This document shows, piece after piece, positions 9,029 through 18,411 of a DNA stretch of 64,000 bases (within the stretch, counting starts at the first letter, position 1; the number at the start of each line of letters is the position of its first letter). Source of the DNA: Brevibacterium ravenspurgense (GTDB taxonomy: Bacteria; Actinomycetota; Actinomycetes; Actinomycetales; Brevibacteriaceae); the NCBI RefSeq assembly GCF_001584615.1, contig NZ_LQQC01000002.1:124001-188000 (forward strand), in the 5' to 3' direction. The notes beneath the pieces were generated by a model. That model saw only the letters and a list, made by a program, of their open reading frames with translations, did not search any database and was not told the DNA's origin. The translations under genes were made by a program, and so were the position numbers.

Positions 9029-9886
9029 ATGGCCGTCGTCACCGTTCGCCAGCTGCTCGAATCCGGCGTTCACTTTGGTCACCAGACCCGCCGTTGGAAC
9101 CCGAAGATGAAGCGCTTCATCTTCACCGAGCGCAACGGCATCTACATCATCGACCTGCAGAAGTCGCTGGGCTACATCGACACCGCCTACGACTTCGTGA
9201 AGGAAACCGTCGCACACGGCGGTTCGATCCTCTTCGTCGGCACGAAGAAGCAGGCTCAGGAAGCAATCGCCGAACAGGCCACCCGCGTGGGCCAGCCCTA
9301 CGTCAACCAGCGCTGGCTCGGCGGTATGCTCACCAACTTCCAGACGATCGCCGGTCGTCTGCGCCGCCTGAAGGAACTCGAAGAAATCGACTTCGAGGAC
9401 GCAGCTGGCGAAGGCCGCACCAAGAAGGAACTGCTCATCCTGTCCCGCGAAAAGGACAAGCTCGAGCGCACCCTCGGCGGTATCCGCGACATGCAGCGCA
9501 CCCCGTCGGCCGTGTGGGTTGTCGACACCAAGAAGGAACAGCTGGCCGTTGACGAAGCTCGCAAGCTCGGCATCCCGGTCATCGCTATCCTCGACACCAA
9601 CTGCGACCCCGACGTTGTTGACTACCCGATCCCGGGCAACGACGACTCGATCCGCTCCGTCAAGCTGCTGACCCGCGTGGTTGCAGACGCAGTCGCCGAA
9701 GGCCTCATCAAGCGCCACGGTGCCAGCGAAGAGGGCGAAAAGAACGTTTCCGCCGTCGAACCGATGCCCGAATGGGAGCGCGAACTCCTCGAAGGCAAGT
9801 CCGAAGGCGCCGAAGACAAGGCCGAAGCTGACAAGGCTGACGCCGAAAAGGCCGAAGACAAGGCCGCTGACAAGCCCGAAGCCTGA
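9029..9886 (+). CDS. rpsB: 30S ribosomal protein S2
   Basis: A 285-aa S2. The opening [20 protein letters not shown] and the [20 protein letters not shown] block are diagnostic. The C-terminal 40 residues are an acidic, alanine/lysine-rich tail (repeated [10 protein letters not shown] type), common in actinobacterial S2. ATG 9029 has an ideal SD, although the frame is open farther upstream. Followed 41 bp later by tsf, the usual rpsB-tsf operon. Confidence 0.98.
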   Translation: MAVVTVRQLLESGVHFGHQTRRWNPKMKRFIFTERNGIYIIDLQKSLGYIDTAYDFVKETVAHGGSILFVGTKKQAQEAIAEQATRVGQPYVNQRWLGGMLTNFQTIAGRLRRLKELEEIDFEDAAGEGRTKKELLILSREKDKLERTLGGIRDMQRTPSAVWVVDTKKEQLAVDEARKLGIPVIAILDTNCDPDVVDYPIPGNDDSIRSVKLLTRVVADAVAEGLIKRHGASEEGEKNVSAVEPMPEWERELLEGKSEGAEDKAEADKADAEKAEDKAADKPEA

Positions 9887-9927
9887 CCACACGTCCCTTC
9901 GACCCCGTATCTTCCAAAGGAGATTCC

Positions 9928-10755
9928 ATGGCGAACTACACCACAGCTGACATCAAGGAGCTGCGCGAAAAGACCGGCGCAGGCATGATGGACGTCAAGA
10001 AGGCACTCGACGAAGCCGCTGGCGACAAGACCAAGGCCGTTGAGATCCTCCGCGTCAAGGGCCTGCAGGGCGCTGCCAAGCGCGAAGGCCGTTCCACCTC
10101 GGACGGCGTTGTTCTGGCACGCGTCGAAAACGGCGTCGGCACCATGATCGAGTTCAACTCGGAAACCGACTTCGTTGCCAAGTCCGACACCTTCAGCAAG
10201 CTCGCTGAAGAGGTCCTCGACCTGGCCGTTGCGAACAACGCCGACAACGCTGAAACCCTGCTGAACACCGAAATCGACGGCAAACCGGTTTCGCAGATCA
10301 TCACCGAAGGCGGAGCATCGCTCGGCGAAAAGGTTGACCTGCGCCGCGTGGGCCGCATCGAAGCTCCTTCGATCGCGCAGTACATGCACCGCACCAACAA
10401 GGACCTGCCCCCGCAGGTCGGCGTTCTCTTCGCCTACGAAGGCGGCGACGACCAGGTTGCACACGATGTCGCAGTGCACATCGCAGCCATGTCGCCCAAG
10501 TTCTTCTCGCGCGAAGACGTTCCCGCTGAGGTCGTCGAAAAGGAGCGCGAAGTCGCCCTTGAGACCGCTAAGAACGAAGGCAAGCCGGAGCGCGCCATCC
10601 CGAACATCGTGGAAGGCCGCGTCAACGCATTCTTCAAGGACAACTGCCTGCTGGACCAGGGCTTCGCCAAGGAGCCCAAGACCCCGGTTTCGGCTGTTCT
10701 GAAGGAAGCCGGCATCGACGCGAAGGGCTTCCTGCGCTTCCGCGTGGGCGTCTGA
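9928..10755 (+). CDS. tsf: Elongation factor Ts
   Basis: A 275-aa guanine-nucleotide exchange factor for EF-Tu. It begins MANYTTADIKELREKTGAGM with the conserved TGAGMMDVKKAL box, and the core VENGVGTMIEFNSETDFVAK follows. The C-terminal region includes FFKDNCLLDQGFAKEPK. SD AAAGGAG 5 nt before the ATG. Co-transcribed with rpsB and ended by a strong terminator. Confidence 0.98.
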   Translation: MANYTTADIKELREKTGAGMMDVKKALDEAAGDKTKAVEILRVKGLQGAAKREGRSTSDGVVLARVENGVGTMIEFNSETDFVAKSDTFSKLAEEVLDLAVANNADNAETLLNTEIDGKPVSQIITEGGASLGEKVDLRRVGRIEAPSIAQYMHRTNKDLPPQVGVLFAYEGGDDQVAHDVAVHIAAMSPKFFSREDVPAEVVEKEREVALETAKNEGKPERAIPNIVEGRVNAFFKDNCLLDQGFAKEPKTPVSAVLKEAGIDAKGFLRFRVGV

Positions 10756-10770
10756 TCGTCTGAACTGCTG

Positions 10771-10805
10771 AAATGCCCCCTCGGCTCACTGCCGAGGGGG
10801 CATTT
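10771..10805 (+). terminator. Intrinsic terminator after tsf
   Basis: Perfect 15-bp stem (10771-10785 with 10791-10805) and a 5-nt loop, opening with AAATG and closing with CATTT, so it has A and T tracts on its flanks and could work in both directions between tsf and the convergent yeiH-like gene. Confidence 0.92.
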
Positions 10806-10913
10806 CTGTGTCTGGGTTTCGTCCGCCGAGCTGTTTGGGCGGGCTGGTCGGCAGGTGCGGGAAAGCTCACGAGGCGCCGCTCGGCTGCCCCTGTTCCTGC
10901 CGGGGAGTTCGGC

Positions 10914-11930
10914 TCAGGCGACGAGCAGCGCCCCGCCCAGTGCTGTTGCAGCAACGCCGACGGTTACGAGGGCAGCAAGAATGAGCGGTCGCACACCCAT
11001 GCCGATGAGCGATCGGAAGTGCACGCCGAGACCCAGCCCGAACATCGCAGCGGTCAAGAAGATCTTCTGCACCCAGTCGGCGCCGGTGAGGAACCAACCG
11101 GGAAGGGGCAGGAACGTAGTCGCGACAGCTGCCGCGATGAACAGCGCAACCCACAGCGGCACAAGGGGCACACGAGCCGAAGATTCCTCACCTTCTGCTG
11201 CTCCACCTCGTGCCATCCAGCGGCCCAGGAAGAACACGACCGGGGCGAGCATGAGCACCCGGGCGAGTTTGACGATGACAGCCGGCTCCAAAGCCGCGGA
11301 GCCCAGGATCCCGCCGATGGCGGCAACCTGCGCGACCTCGTGCACACCCGCACCCGTCCAAATGCCCGCGGTGCGCGGATCGAGGTGCCACAGACCGGCA
11401 AGCGGGGGCACCACACCGATCATGATGGTGCCGAACAGCACCACGAGAGCAACCGCGGCCGCAGTGTCCTCTTTGCGGGAACGCAGAGTGCTCTGCGCCC
11501 CGGCAACAGCAGCGGCGCCGCAGATGGAAAAACCGCAGCCGATCAGCATCGAAAGATCACGGCCCACTCCCAGCAGGCGGCCAAGGCCCACGCTGAGGAA
11601 GAAGCCCCCGGCCACAAGAACCACGACGAGCACAATCACGAGCGGACCCATCGCAGCAATATCCGTCAAAGACAGCTTGAAGCCCAAGGCGATGATCGCA
11701 GCACGCAGCAGCGGTTTGGACGCAAAGGCAACACCGGGATCAAAGCGTGCAGGAAGCTCAGGCAGCAGATTGCGCACAAGCATCCCCAGCACAATGGCCA
11801 TGAGAACAGAGCCGGTATGGGGAACAAGGGCCGCAAGACCAAAGGCCGCCGCAGCGGCAGCACCGCACAGCAGCAGGCCCGGCAGCAGGTTCAGCAGTGC
11901 GGACGGGAGGGAGCGGGCGGACGTATTCAC
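10914..11930 (-). CDS. YeiH family putative sulfate exporter
   Basis: A 338-aa polytopic membrane protein with about ten hydrophobic segments, of the YeiH/UPF0324 (Cons_hypoth698) family. Family signatures visible include LGMLVRNLLPELPARFDPGV, IGCGFSICGAAAVAGAQ and GVHEVAQVAAIG. The family is proposed to export sulfate or related anions. Start chosen at GTG 11930, preceded by an AGAGGG-like SD. A longer frame reaching into pyrH is not supported. Divergent from pyrH, convergent with tsf. Confidence 0.85.
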   Translation of the reverse strand: MNTSARSLPSALLNLLPGLLLCGAAAAAAFGLAALVPHTGSVLMAIVLGMLVRNLLPELPARFDPGVAFASKPLLRAAIIALGFKLSLTDIAAMGPLVIVLVVVLVAGGFFLSVGLGRLLGVGRDLSMLIGCGFSICGAAAVAGAQSTLRSRKEDTAAAVALVVLFGTIMIGVVPPLAGLWHLDPRTAGIWTGAGVHEVAQVAAIGGILGSAALEPAVIVKLARVLMLAPVVFFLGRWMARGGAAEGEESSARVPLVPLWVALFIAAAVATTFLPLPGWFLTGADWVQKIFLTAAMFGLGLGVHFRSLIGMGVRPLILAALVTVGVAATALGGALLVA

Positions 11931-12052
11931 CCCTCTACTATGCTCCTGGTCGATGTGGGTGCTGAAGCCGCCCCCGCCGCACACGGCGGAATACAGAAAC
12001 AGCAGGCCCGGATGGGTAGACTGGGAACGATCCAACCGAAGGAAGGAAGCAG

Positions 12053-12796
12053 ATGCCGCACACCGTGAGCGAGAGTCCGAAACCCGAAGCCACACACCGG
12101 CGCAGGGTACTCCTCAAACTCTCCGGCGAAGTGTTCGGCGGCGGCTCGGTCGGCGTGAACCCCGATGTCGTCGCATCTGTCGCTCGTGAAATCGCCCCCA
12201 CTGTCGGCGAAGTCGAAATGTCGATCGTCGTCGGCGGCGGCAACTTCTTCCGCGGGGCTGAACTGCAGAACCGCGGTATGGACCGCACCCGTGCTGACTA
12301 CATGGGCATGCTCGGCACCGTCATGAACTGCCTTGCACTGCAGGACTTTCTCGAACAGCTCGACGTCGACACGCGCGTGCAGACCGCGATCCCCATGCCG
12401 CAGGTGGCCGAAAGCTACATTCCGCGCCGCGCCATGCGCCACATGCAGAAAGACCGCGTGGTCATCTTCGGTGCAGGTGCAGGCCTGCCGTTCTTCTCAA
12501 CCGACACCGTCGCCGCCCAGCGCGCACTCGAAATCCACGCTGACGAAGTCCTCGTGGCAAAGAACGGCGTCGACGGCGTCTACACGGCAGACCCCAAAAC
12601 CGATCCGACCGCAAAGAAGCTCGACAGCATCTCCTACCAGGACGCTCTGCAGCGCGGGCTCAAAGTCGTCGACGCGACCGCTTTCAGCCTGTGTATGGAC
12701 AACAACGTCGCAATGCGCGTCTTCGGTATGGAAGGCGAAGGAAACCTGCGCTCGGCCATCATGGGCGAGAACATCGGCACCGTGCTCTCTGCCTGA
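12053..12796 (+). CDS. pyrH: UMP kinase
   Basis: A 247-aa bacterial UMP kinase (UMP to UDP) of the amino acid kinase fold. [14 protein letters not shown] is the phosphate-binding start, [11 protein letters not shown] the glycine loop, and [20 protein letters not shown] the nucleotide-binding end. SD AAGGAAGG lies 6 nt before the ATG. A TAGACT hexamer at 12017-12022 could be the -10 of its promoter, but no matching -35 is evident. First gene of pyrH-frr-cdsA. Confidence 0.97.
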   Translation: MPHTVSESPKPEATHRRRVLLKLSGEVFGGGSVGVNPDVVASVAREIAPTVGEVEMSIVVGGGNFFRGAELQNRGMDRTRADYMGMLGTVMNCLALQDFLEQLDVDTRVQTAIPMPQVAESYIPRRAMRHMQKDRVVIFGAGAGLPFFSTDTVAAQRALEIHADEVLVAKNGVDGVYTADPKTDPTAKKLDSISYQDALQRGLKVVDATAFSLCMDNNVAMRVFGMEGEGNLRSAIMGENIGTVLSA

Positions 12797-12823
12797 GAGC
12801 CAGCACTATTCATAGGAGACACA

Positions 12824-13381
12824 ATGATCGATTCTGAGCTTAAGGACGCACGCGGCCGCATGGACGGTGCCGTCGAGGCCACCCAGGAGAACTTCGGATC
12901 GGTGCGCACCGGTCGCGCCAACCCGCAGCTCTTCGCCAACATCATGGTCGAGTACTACGGAGTGCCCACCCCGCTGCAGCAGCTGGCCTCCTTCCAGGTT
13001 CCCGAAGCGCGCACCCTCCTGATTTCGCCGTTCGACCAGTCGGCTCTCGGCAACATCGAAACCGCGCTGCGCAATTCCGACATCGGTGCCAACCCCGCCA
13101 ACGACGGCAACGTCATCCGCGTGGTTCTGCCGGAGCTGACCGAAGAGCGTCGCCGTGACTACGTCAAGATCGTCCGCGGCTACGCGGAAGACGGCAAGGT
13201 CTCCATCCGCAATGTCCGCCGCCGCACCAAGGACACCCTCGAGAAGTTCCAGAAAGACGGCGACCTCGGTGAAGACGAAGTCCGCGCGGGTCTGGCGGAA
13301 CTCGACGAGCTGACGAAGAAGAAGACCGACGAAATCGACACGCTTCTCGCAGCAAAAGAAAAAGACCTGATGGAAGTCTGA
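12824..13381 (+). CDS. frr: Ribosome recycling factor
   Basis: A 185-aa RRF, which splits post-termination ribosomes with EF-G. VRTGRANPQLFANIMVEYYG and SIRNVRRRTKDTLEK are diagnostic of the two domains. SD TAGGAGA before ATG 12824. It stands 27 bp after pyrH and one base before the TTG of cdsA, so the three are co-transcribed. Confidence 0.98.
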   Translation: MIDSELKDARGRMDGAVEATQENFGSVRTGRANPQLFANIMVEYYGVPTPLQQLASFQVPEARTLLISPFDQSALGNIETALRNSDIGANPANDGNVIRVVLPELTEERRRDYVKIVRGYAEDGKVSIRNVRRRTKDTLEKFQKDGDLGEDEVRAGLAELDELTKKKTDEIDTLLAAKEKDLMEV

Positions 13382-13382
13382 A

Positions 13383-14297
13383 TTGACTGCTCAATCACCT
13401 TCGACTTCCTCGGGCGACAGCGCAGCAGAGCAAGCGCCGTCGCCTGAGGAAGTCACCCCTCCGGCGGAAAAGGACTACGGACGGGCCGGGCGCAACCTGC
13501 CGGCCGCAATCGGGGTCGGCGTTGGAATCGGCGGGGCCGTACTGGCCAGCATTCTCATCTACCCTCCGGCCTTCCTCGTCGTTGCAATCATCGGCGTTCT
13601 CGCCGCCACCTGGGAACTGTCCACCGCGCTGTCACGCTCCGGAGCGGACGTCTACCGACCGCTGACCATGATGGCTGCGGCAGGGCTCGTGCTGTCGAGC
13701 TGGTTCGGCGGACGCGAAGCCGTGTGGGTGGCGTTCACCCTGTCAGCGGGCATCATCATGCTCGTGTCGCTGATGACCGGGCGGCCCAACCCGGTGAAAG
13801 AAGTATCGCTGTCGCTGTTCGCCCTGACCTACGTCGGTCTTATGGCGGCGTTCATCATCCACATCCTGCACCAGCCGCAGGGCGATCTTCTGCTCATCAC
13901 GTTCTTGGCACTTGCCGTGTCCTCTGACACCGGCGGGTACGTGTTCGGAGTCCTGTGGGGCAAGCACCCCATCGCCCCGAAGATCTCACCGAAGAAATCC
14001 TGGGAGGGCTACGCCGGTTCAACCGTCTTCGCCGTGACCGTCGGAATCTGCATGGCCGTCTTCGCATTCGACGTGCCGTGGTGGGAAGGCGCCGTGCTCG
14101 GCCTGGTGATTCCGGCCTTCGCCACACTCGGCGACTTCTCGGAATCCATGATCAAACGCGACCTCGACCTCAAAGACATGGGCAACCTGCTGCCCGGCCA
14201 CGGCGGTGTCATGGACCGACTCGACTCGATTCTGCCCAGCGCACCCGTCGTGCTCGTGCTCTACACGATCCTGCCGGGATTCATCACCACCGCCTGA
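13383..14297 (+). CDS. cdsA: Phosphatidate cytidylyltransferase (CDP-diglyceride synthase)
   Basis: A 304-aa integral membrane enzyme that makes CDP-diacylglycerol from phosphatidic acid and CTP. A cytosolic, proline/serine-rich N-terminus of about 35 residues precedes seven or eight membrane segments. The family signature lies near the end: [20 protein letters not shown] followed by [11 protein letters not shown] start one base after the frr stop, so translation is probably coupled. Confidence 0.94.
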   Translation: MTAQSPSTSSGDSAAEQAPSPEEVTPPAEKDYGRAGRNLPAAIGVGVGIGGAVLASILIYPPAFLVVAIIGVLAATWELSTALSRSGADVYRPLTMMAAAGLVLSSWFGGREAVWVAFTLSAGIIMLVSLMTGRPNPVKEVSLSLFALTYVGLMAAFIIHILHQPQGDLLLITFLALAVSSDTGGYVFGVLWGKHPIAPKISPKKSWEGYAGSTVFAVTVGICMAVFAFDVPWWEGAVLGLVIPAFATLGDFSESMIKRDLDLKDMGNLLPGHGGVMDRLDSILPSAPVVLVLYTILPGFITTA

Positions 14298-14315
14298 CAC
14301 ATGCGGCTGTTACAC

Positions 14316-14344
14316 GCTCCCCTTGGCCCGAAGCCCAGGGGAGC
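14316..14344 (+). terminator. Hairpin terminator after cdsA
   Basis: GC-rich inverted repeat (GCTCCCC ... GGGGAGC) with an interior G+C core, followed by TTTGG. It separates cdsA from rlmN, whose start lies 21 bp farther on. Confidence 0.7.
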
Positions 14345-14364
14345 TTTGGAATAATAGGGGAGTC

Positions 14365-15690
14365 ATGAGCACTACGCGTCGCAAACAGGTCCGCCCCGTC
14401 GTCGAACACGAAGACGGCACAACATCCAAGACGCCCACCCGCGATGGCCGCCCGCTGCTGAACTTCCGCGCCCCGCGCGTCACCCAGCCGCCACGGCACT
14501 TCGCAGACATGTCAATGGAAGAACGGCAGGAGGCAGTCCGCGAACTCGGACTGCCCGCCTTCCGCGCCAAACAGCTGTCCAACCACTACTTCCAGCGCAA
14601 CATCACCGACCCCGCGCTCATGACGGACATCCCCGCTGACAAGCGCGATGCCCTTGCCGAAGCCTTCTTCCCACCGCTGCTGACAGAAGTCCATCGGCTG
14701 AAGACCAAAAACGGCGACACCATCAAATTCCTGTGGCGACTTTTCGACGGAGCACTCGTCGAATCCGTCCTCATGCGCTACCGCAACCGCATCACACTGT
14801 GCGTGTCATCCCAGTGCGGCTGCGGTATGAACTGCCCGTTCTGCGCCACCGGCCAGCAGGGGCTCACCCGCAACATGTCGACAGCCGAAATCGTCGAACA
14901 GGTCATCCGAGCCAACCAGGTCATTGCGGCAGGAGAACTCGCCCCGACCGCGGAGCCGGACATCAACATGCTCGGCGAACAGGCAGCCGCGGTCGGCGAC
15001 GAATCCGGTGAAACCGACGCGGGTGCTGAAGCTGGGAACGACAGGACTGGCGCGAAGCCTTCCGGCACCCAAACACCCGCCGGCGAAGAGCGCGTCACAA
15101 ACATCGTGTTCATGGGCATGGGCGAACCCCTGGCCAACTACAAGCGGGTCATGAACGCCATCCGTCGCTTCACCGACGCGGCCCCGCACGGACTGGGAAT
15201 GTCGCCGCGCCGCATCACAGTGTCAACCGTGGGCCTCGTGCCGGGCATCCGCAAACTCATGAACGAAGACATTCCAGTCACGTTTGCCCTCAGCCTGCAC
15301 GCGCCGGATGACGGGCTGCGCAACGAAATGATTCCAGTCAACACCCGCTGGAACGCCGACGAGGCGATTGACGCAGCCTACGACTACTACCGCACCACGG
15401 GCCGCCGAGTGTCGATCGAATACGCGCTCATCAAGGACATGAACGACCACGCGTGGCGCGCGGACCTGCTGGCCAAGAAGCTCAACGCCCGGGGCAGGGG
15501 ATGGGTGCACGTCAACCCGATTCCCCTCAACCCCACTCCGGGATCAGTGTGGACCGCATCAGAACCCAAGGTGGCACAGGAATTCGTGGACCGCCTGGTT
15601 GCAGCGGGAGTTCCCACCACCATTCGCGATACCCGCGGACAGGACATCGACGGCGCCTGCGGTCAGCTGGCCGCAACCGGCGAGGACTGA
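14365..15690 (+). CDS. rlmN: 23S rRNA (adenine-C2)-methyltransferase RlmN, with acidic insert
   Basis: A 441-aa radical SAM methyltransferase that modifies A2503 of 23S rRNA (and tRNA A37 in some bacteria). CGMNCPFC binds the 4Fe-4S cluster, and GMGEPLANY and the C-terminal [15 protein letters not shown] with its active cysteine are present. About 55 residues (188-242), rich in E, D, A, G and T, are inserted between the cluster motif and GMGEP, which explains the length over the usual 350-380 aa. ATG 14365 chosen: an AATAAT hexamer ends 9 nt before it and GGGGA stands between. Confidence 0.95.
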   Translation: MSTTRRKQVRPVVEHEDGTTSKTPTRDGRPLLNFRAPRVTQPPRHFADMSMEERQEAVRELGLPAFRAKQLSNHYFQRNITDPALMTDIPADKRDALAEAFFPPLLTEVHRLKTKNGDTIKFLWRLFDGALVESVLMRYRNRITLCVSSQCGCGMNCPFCATGQQGLTRNMSTAEIVEQVIRANQVIAAGELAPTAEPDINMLGEQAAAVGDESGETDAGAEAGNDRTGAKPSGTQTPAGEERVTNIVFMGMGEPLANYKRVMNAIRRFTDAAPHGLGMSPRRITVSTVGLVPGIRKLMNEDIPVTFALSLHAPDDGLRNEMIPVNTRWNADEAIDAAYDYYRTTGRRVSIEYALIKDMNDHAWRADLLAKKLNARGRGWVHVNPIPLNPTPGSVWTASEPKVAQEFVDRLVAAGVPTTIRDTRGQDIDGACGQLAATGED

Positions 15691-15741
15691 CCGGCACCGA
15701 ACACCACAAGCAACAGCACGCATCAGCTAAGAGGAGGCCAC

Positions 15742-16299
15742 ATGGAGGACAACTTCCCCAGAATGTCGGGGTGGAAGTCCGGCTATGACCCCGGACAGGT
15801 CGACAGCTTCTTCAAGCGCGCCCGCGAATCCTATGAGCGCGAACACCCCCGCCCGGGTGACCTCGACGCGCGCGCTGTGCGCACCGTCGGCTTTGACCTG
15901 GTGCGTCGCGGCTATCACGTCGGAGTCGTAGACGCTGCCCTTGACCGTTTGGAAGACGCCTTCGCGAAGGCCTCACGCGAACGGCTGATCTCCGAACAGG
16001 GAGAAAAGGCGTGGATGGACAGGCTGTCGTCTGCCGCCGGATCCCTGCAGGCCCGTTTGGAGCGCCCCCACGGTGAGCGCTTCGTGCACGCTGCCAGCCG
16101 CACCATCGGCTACGACATCGCCGAAGTCGATGAACTGTGCGACAAGATCAGCGGCTACTTCACACAGGGCCGCGCTATGAGCGTTGATGAGGTCCGCCGC
16201 GTTCTGTTCCGCACTCGTCGCGGTGAGCGTGCCTATGATGAAGACGAAGTCGATGCGTTCATTGACCGCGTCGTCGAAGTCATGGCCTCCGTCGACTGA
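15742..16299 (+). CDS. DivIVA-motif protein with four repeats
   Basis: A 185-aa soluble protein with four copies of the short DivIVA-type motif (G/A-Y-x-x-x-x-V-D-x-F/L): residues 14-24, 57-67, 123-133 and 164-174. There is no long coiled coil, so it is not a full DivIVA/Wag31 but a member of the DivI1A-domain group found in actinobacteria. It may bind membrane curvature or cell-division partners, which is inference. Strong SD (AAGAGGAGG) before ATG 15742. The next gene starts 10 bp after its stop. Confidence 0.75.
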   Translation: MEDNFPRMSGWKSGYDPGQVDSFFKRARESYEREHPRPGDLDARAVRTVGFDLVRRGYHVGVVDAALDRLEDAFAKASRERLISEQGEKAWMDRLSSAAGSLQARLERPHGERFVHAASRTIGYDIAEVDELCDKISGYFTQGRAMSVDEVRRVLFRTRRGERAYDEDEVDAFIDRVVEVMASVD

Positions 16300-16309
16300 A
16301 GGGACGCCC

Positions 16310-16960
16310 GTGAACACCAATCTGCACTGGTTCCGCAAGCCTGAGACCAACGGACCGAAGGACAAGGGCACGTTCAACCCGGTCTTCGAACTGCTCGACC
16401 ACCCCATCGTCATGGGCCGCGGTGCAGACGAGTTCGCCTCCGGCCAGATCGAACTGAGCTTTGAGGATGCTCTTGATCGGGCGGCTAAGTTCGCCGGGAT
16501 TCTGCGCGCTGTGGCTGAACCGGCTCCGCAGATGCTCATTCTGGAAGACGGGCTGAAACCCGCCACTCTGCTGTTGGCCGTCCTCGGTGCGATGCGGGTG
16601 GGCACATGCGCTGTCATCGGCGCCAAGGGACTCACCCCGCAGCAGAAAGCCAACGCACCGATCCTGCGACCGGCTGCAGCTGAGGCTTCCTCTGAACAGC
16701 CGCAGCCAGTGGGCGAAACCAAAGCGCGCGCCGGAATGCACACGAGCACCCGCACCATCGACACCCACTTTGAAGGTGCCGAACTCCTGGCCGACGGACC
16801 GGACAGCTCACCGAAACCGGTCGACATGCTCATGAAGCAGGCCGCGTTCAAGCACGCGGCAGCCGAACCTCTGGGGCCGGGGCGTACGCTCATGCGCCTT
16901 GACGGCATTGAGGTCACCGCACTGGAGAGCCTCGAAGCGGTCCACACTCTTCTGCGCTGA
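16310..16960 (+). CDS. Hypothetical protein with partial resemblance to adenylate-forming enzymes
   Basis: A 216-aa protein with GTG start 10 bp after the DivIVA-motif gene. Residues about 45-105 (ELSFEDALDRAAKFAGILRA, then LLLAVLGAMRVGTCAVI) resemble the first subdomain of AMP-dependent acyl-CoA synthetases. However, no P-loop (SGTTGxPK), adenylate motif or C-terminal domain exists. The second half is variable and proline/alanine-rich. It could be a worn-down synthetase or an unrelated protein. It cannot catalyse acyl activation as read. Function unknown. Confidence 0.6.
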   Translation: MNTNLHWFRKPETNGPKDKGTFNPVFELLDHPIVMGRGADEFASGQIELSFEDALDRAAKFAGILRAVAEPAPQMLILEDGLKPATLLLAVLGAMRVGTCAVIGAKGLTPQQKANAPILRPAAAEASSEQPQPVGETKARAGMHTSTRTIDTHFEGAELLADGPDSSPKPVDMLMKQAAFKHAAAEPLGPGRTLMRLDGIEVTALESLEAVHTLLR

Positions 16961-17029
16961 GCCAGCACACGACTGAGCCAGCACACACCCGAGCCCGCAG
17001 CCCGCAAAAACCCTGACAAACACGAAAAA

Positions 17030-17053
17030 CCCCGCTCCACCTCGGAAGCGGGG
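17030..17053. terminator. Bidirectional terminator between converging genes
   Basis: Inverted repeat CCCCGCT ... AGCGGGG with a 10-nt loop, preceded by GAAAAA and followed by CCTTTCT. It sits between a plus-strand and a minus-strand gene and can serve both. Confidence 0.8.
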
Positions 17054-17085
17054 CCTTTCTGTGCCTTCAGTGCGTCAGGTGAGCA

Positions 17086-18282
17086 TCAGGCGAAAGCGTT
17101 GATGCCGGTGAGCGCACGGCCCAGCGTGAGCTGGTGAACTTCGTGTGTGCCCTCGTAGGTCAGCACGGTCTCAAGGTTGATGGCGTGGCGCAGCGGCGAG
17201 TATTCGCTGGTGATGCCCGAACCGCCGAACAGGGCGCGCAGGTCGCGGGCGATGTTCATAGCGGTGTCGACGTTGTTCATCTTGCCCAGCGAAATCTGCT
17301 CGGGGCGCACGCCGTCCTTGGAGTCCTTGAGGTCGCCCAGGTGCGAAGCCAGCAGAGTGATGTTCGAGTACTGGCCGAAGGCCTTCGCGAGCTTCTGCTG
17401 CGAAATCTGGAAAGCGGCCAGCGGCTTGTCGAACTGGATGCGGCTGCCGGTGTACATGAGAGCCTGCTCCAGCGAGTCGCGAGCAGCACCGGTGACACCC
17501 CAGACGATTCCGTAGCGGGCTTCCGACAGGCAGGACAGGGGTCCCTTGAGGCCCTCTGCCTTCGGCATGACGGCCGAACCGGGCAGGCGGACGTTGTCCA
17601 GGACGATTTCGCCGGTGATGGATGCCCGCAGCGACAGCTTGCGCTGGACGGTGGGGGTTTCCACGCCGGGGGTGTCGGTGGGAACGACGAAGCCGCGGAT
17701 CATGGGGCGGCCCTTGGCGTCGGTCTCTTCCGTCTTGGCCCACACGACTGCGACGTCGGCAACGGGGGAGTTGGTGATCCACATCTTGGCGCCGTTGAGG
17801 ATCCAGTCGTCACCGTCGCGCTTGGCGGTGGTGCGCATGTTCGACGGGTCCGAACCGACGTCCGGTTCCGTCAGGCCGAAGCAGCCGATGGCCTTGCCTT
17901 CGCCCATGCGGGGCAGCCATTCTTCCTTCTGCTCTTCCGATCCCCAGTGGTGGATGGCGAACATGGCCAGCGAGCCCTGCACCGAAACGAGGGAGCGCAG
18001 GCCGGAGTCGACGGCTTCGAGTTCACGGCAGGCGATGCCGTACATGCGGGCAGAAGCGCCGGGCAGCGTGTAGCCGTCCAGGTGCATGCCGAGCAGGCCG
18101 AGCTCACCGAGGCCTTCAGCGAGTTCGCGTGCCGGGATGGTGCCTTCGAGGTACCAGTCGCCGATCTTTTCGCGTACGTTTTCATCCAGCCAGCTGCGGA
18201 CGATGCCGGCCCATTCGCGCTCTTCCTTCGAGAAGAGGTGATCGAGTCCGAGAATTTCGTCCGGGTGCGAGGTCTTGGCCAT
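17086..18282 (-). CDS. Acyl-CoA dehydrogenase, glutaryl-CoA dehydrogenase type
   Basis: A 398-aa FAD enzyme of the acyl-CoA dehydrogenase superfamily. CRELEAVDSGLRSLVSVQGS and GCFGLTEPDVGSDPS are typical of glutaryl-CoA dehydrogenases. The catalytic glutamate lies in TVLTYEGTHEVHQLTLGRALTG. It would convert glutaryl-CoA to crotonyl-CoA in lysine or tryptophan breakdown. Substrate is inferred from motifs only. SD AAAAAGGAG 4 nt before ATG 18282. Monocistronic, divergent from dxr. Confidence 0.85.
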   Translation of the reverse strand: MAKTSHPDEILGLDHLFSKEEREWAGIVRSWLDENVREKIGDWYLEGTIPARELAEGLGELGLLGMHLDGYTLPGASARMYGIACRELEAVDSGLRSLVSVQGSLAMFAIHHWGSEEQKEEWLPRMGEGKAIGCFGLTEPDVGSDPSNMRTTAKRDGDDWILNGAKMWITNSPVADVAVVWAKTEETDAKGRPMIRGFVVPTDTPGVETPTVQRKLSLRASITGEIVLDNVRLPGSAVMPKAEGLKGPLSCLSEARYGIVWGVTGAARDSLEQALMYTGSRIQFDKPLAAFQISQQKLAKAFGQYSNITLLASHLGDLKDSKDGVRPEQISLGKMNNVDTAMNIARDLRALFGGSGITSEYSPLRHAINLETVLTYEGTHEVHQLTLGRALTGINAFA

Positions 18283-18324
18283 TTCACTCCTTTTTCAGAG
18301 GGCTCAGTGAGGACTTCCAAAAAG

Positions 18325-18353
18325 AGTATAGCCGAGATATGTATTTTGTGTGA
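18325..18353 (-). promoter_or_regulatory. Probable promoter of the acyl-CoA dehydrogenase gene
   Basis: On the minus strand TATACT (18330-18325) is a near-perfect -10 hexamer, with TCACAC (18353-18348) 17 nt upstream as a weak -35. It would give a leader of about 35 nt including the SD. Confidence 0.45.
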
Positions 18354-18411
18354 CCAATGTCCCTTTGGGCCTTCTGAGCGCAGATTCAGCCTTATCTGCC
18401 AAGATGGCCGG

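Noticed and set aside
8630-9892. Minus-strand frame of 420 aa covering rpsB
   Set aside because: Antisense shadow of rpsB; low-complexity and without known motifs.
10773-12189. Two long plus-strand frames opposite the yeiH-like gene
   Set aside because: Read as highly charged, repeat-like sequence with no family resemblance; the minus strand encodes a clear membrane protein.
17134-18411. 425-residue in-frame extension upstream of dxr
   Set aside because: It runs antisense through the acyl-CoA dehydrogenase gene and has no homology; dxr starts at GTG 18412.
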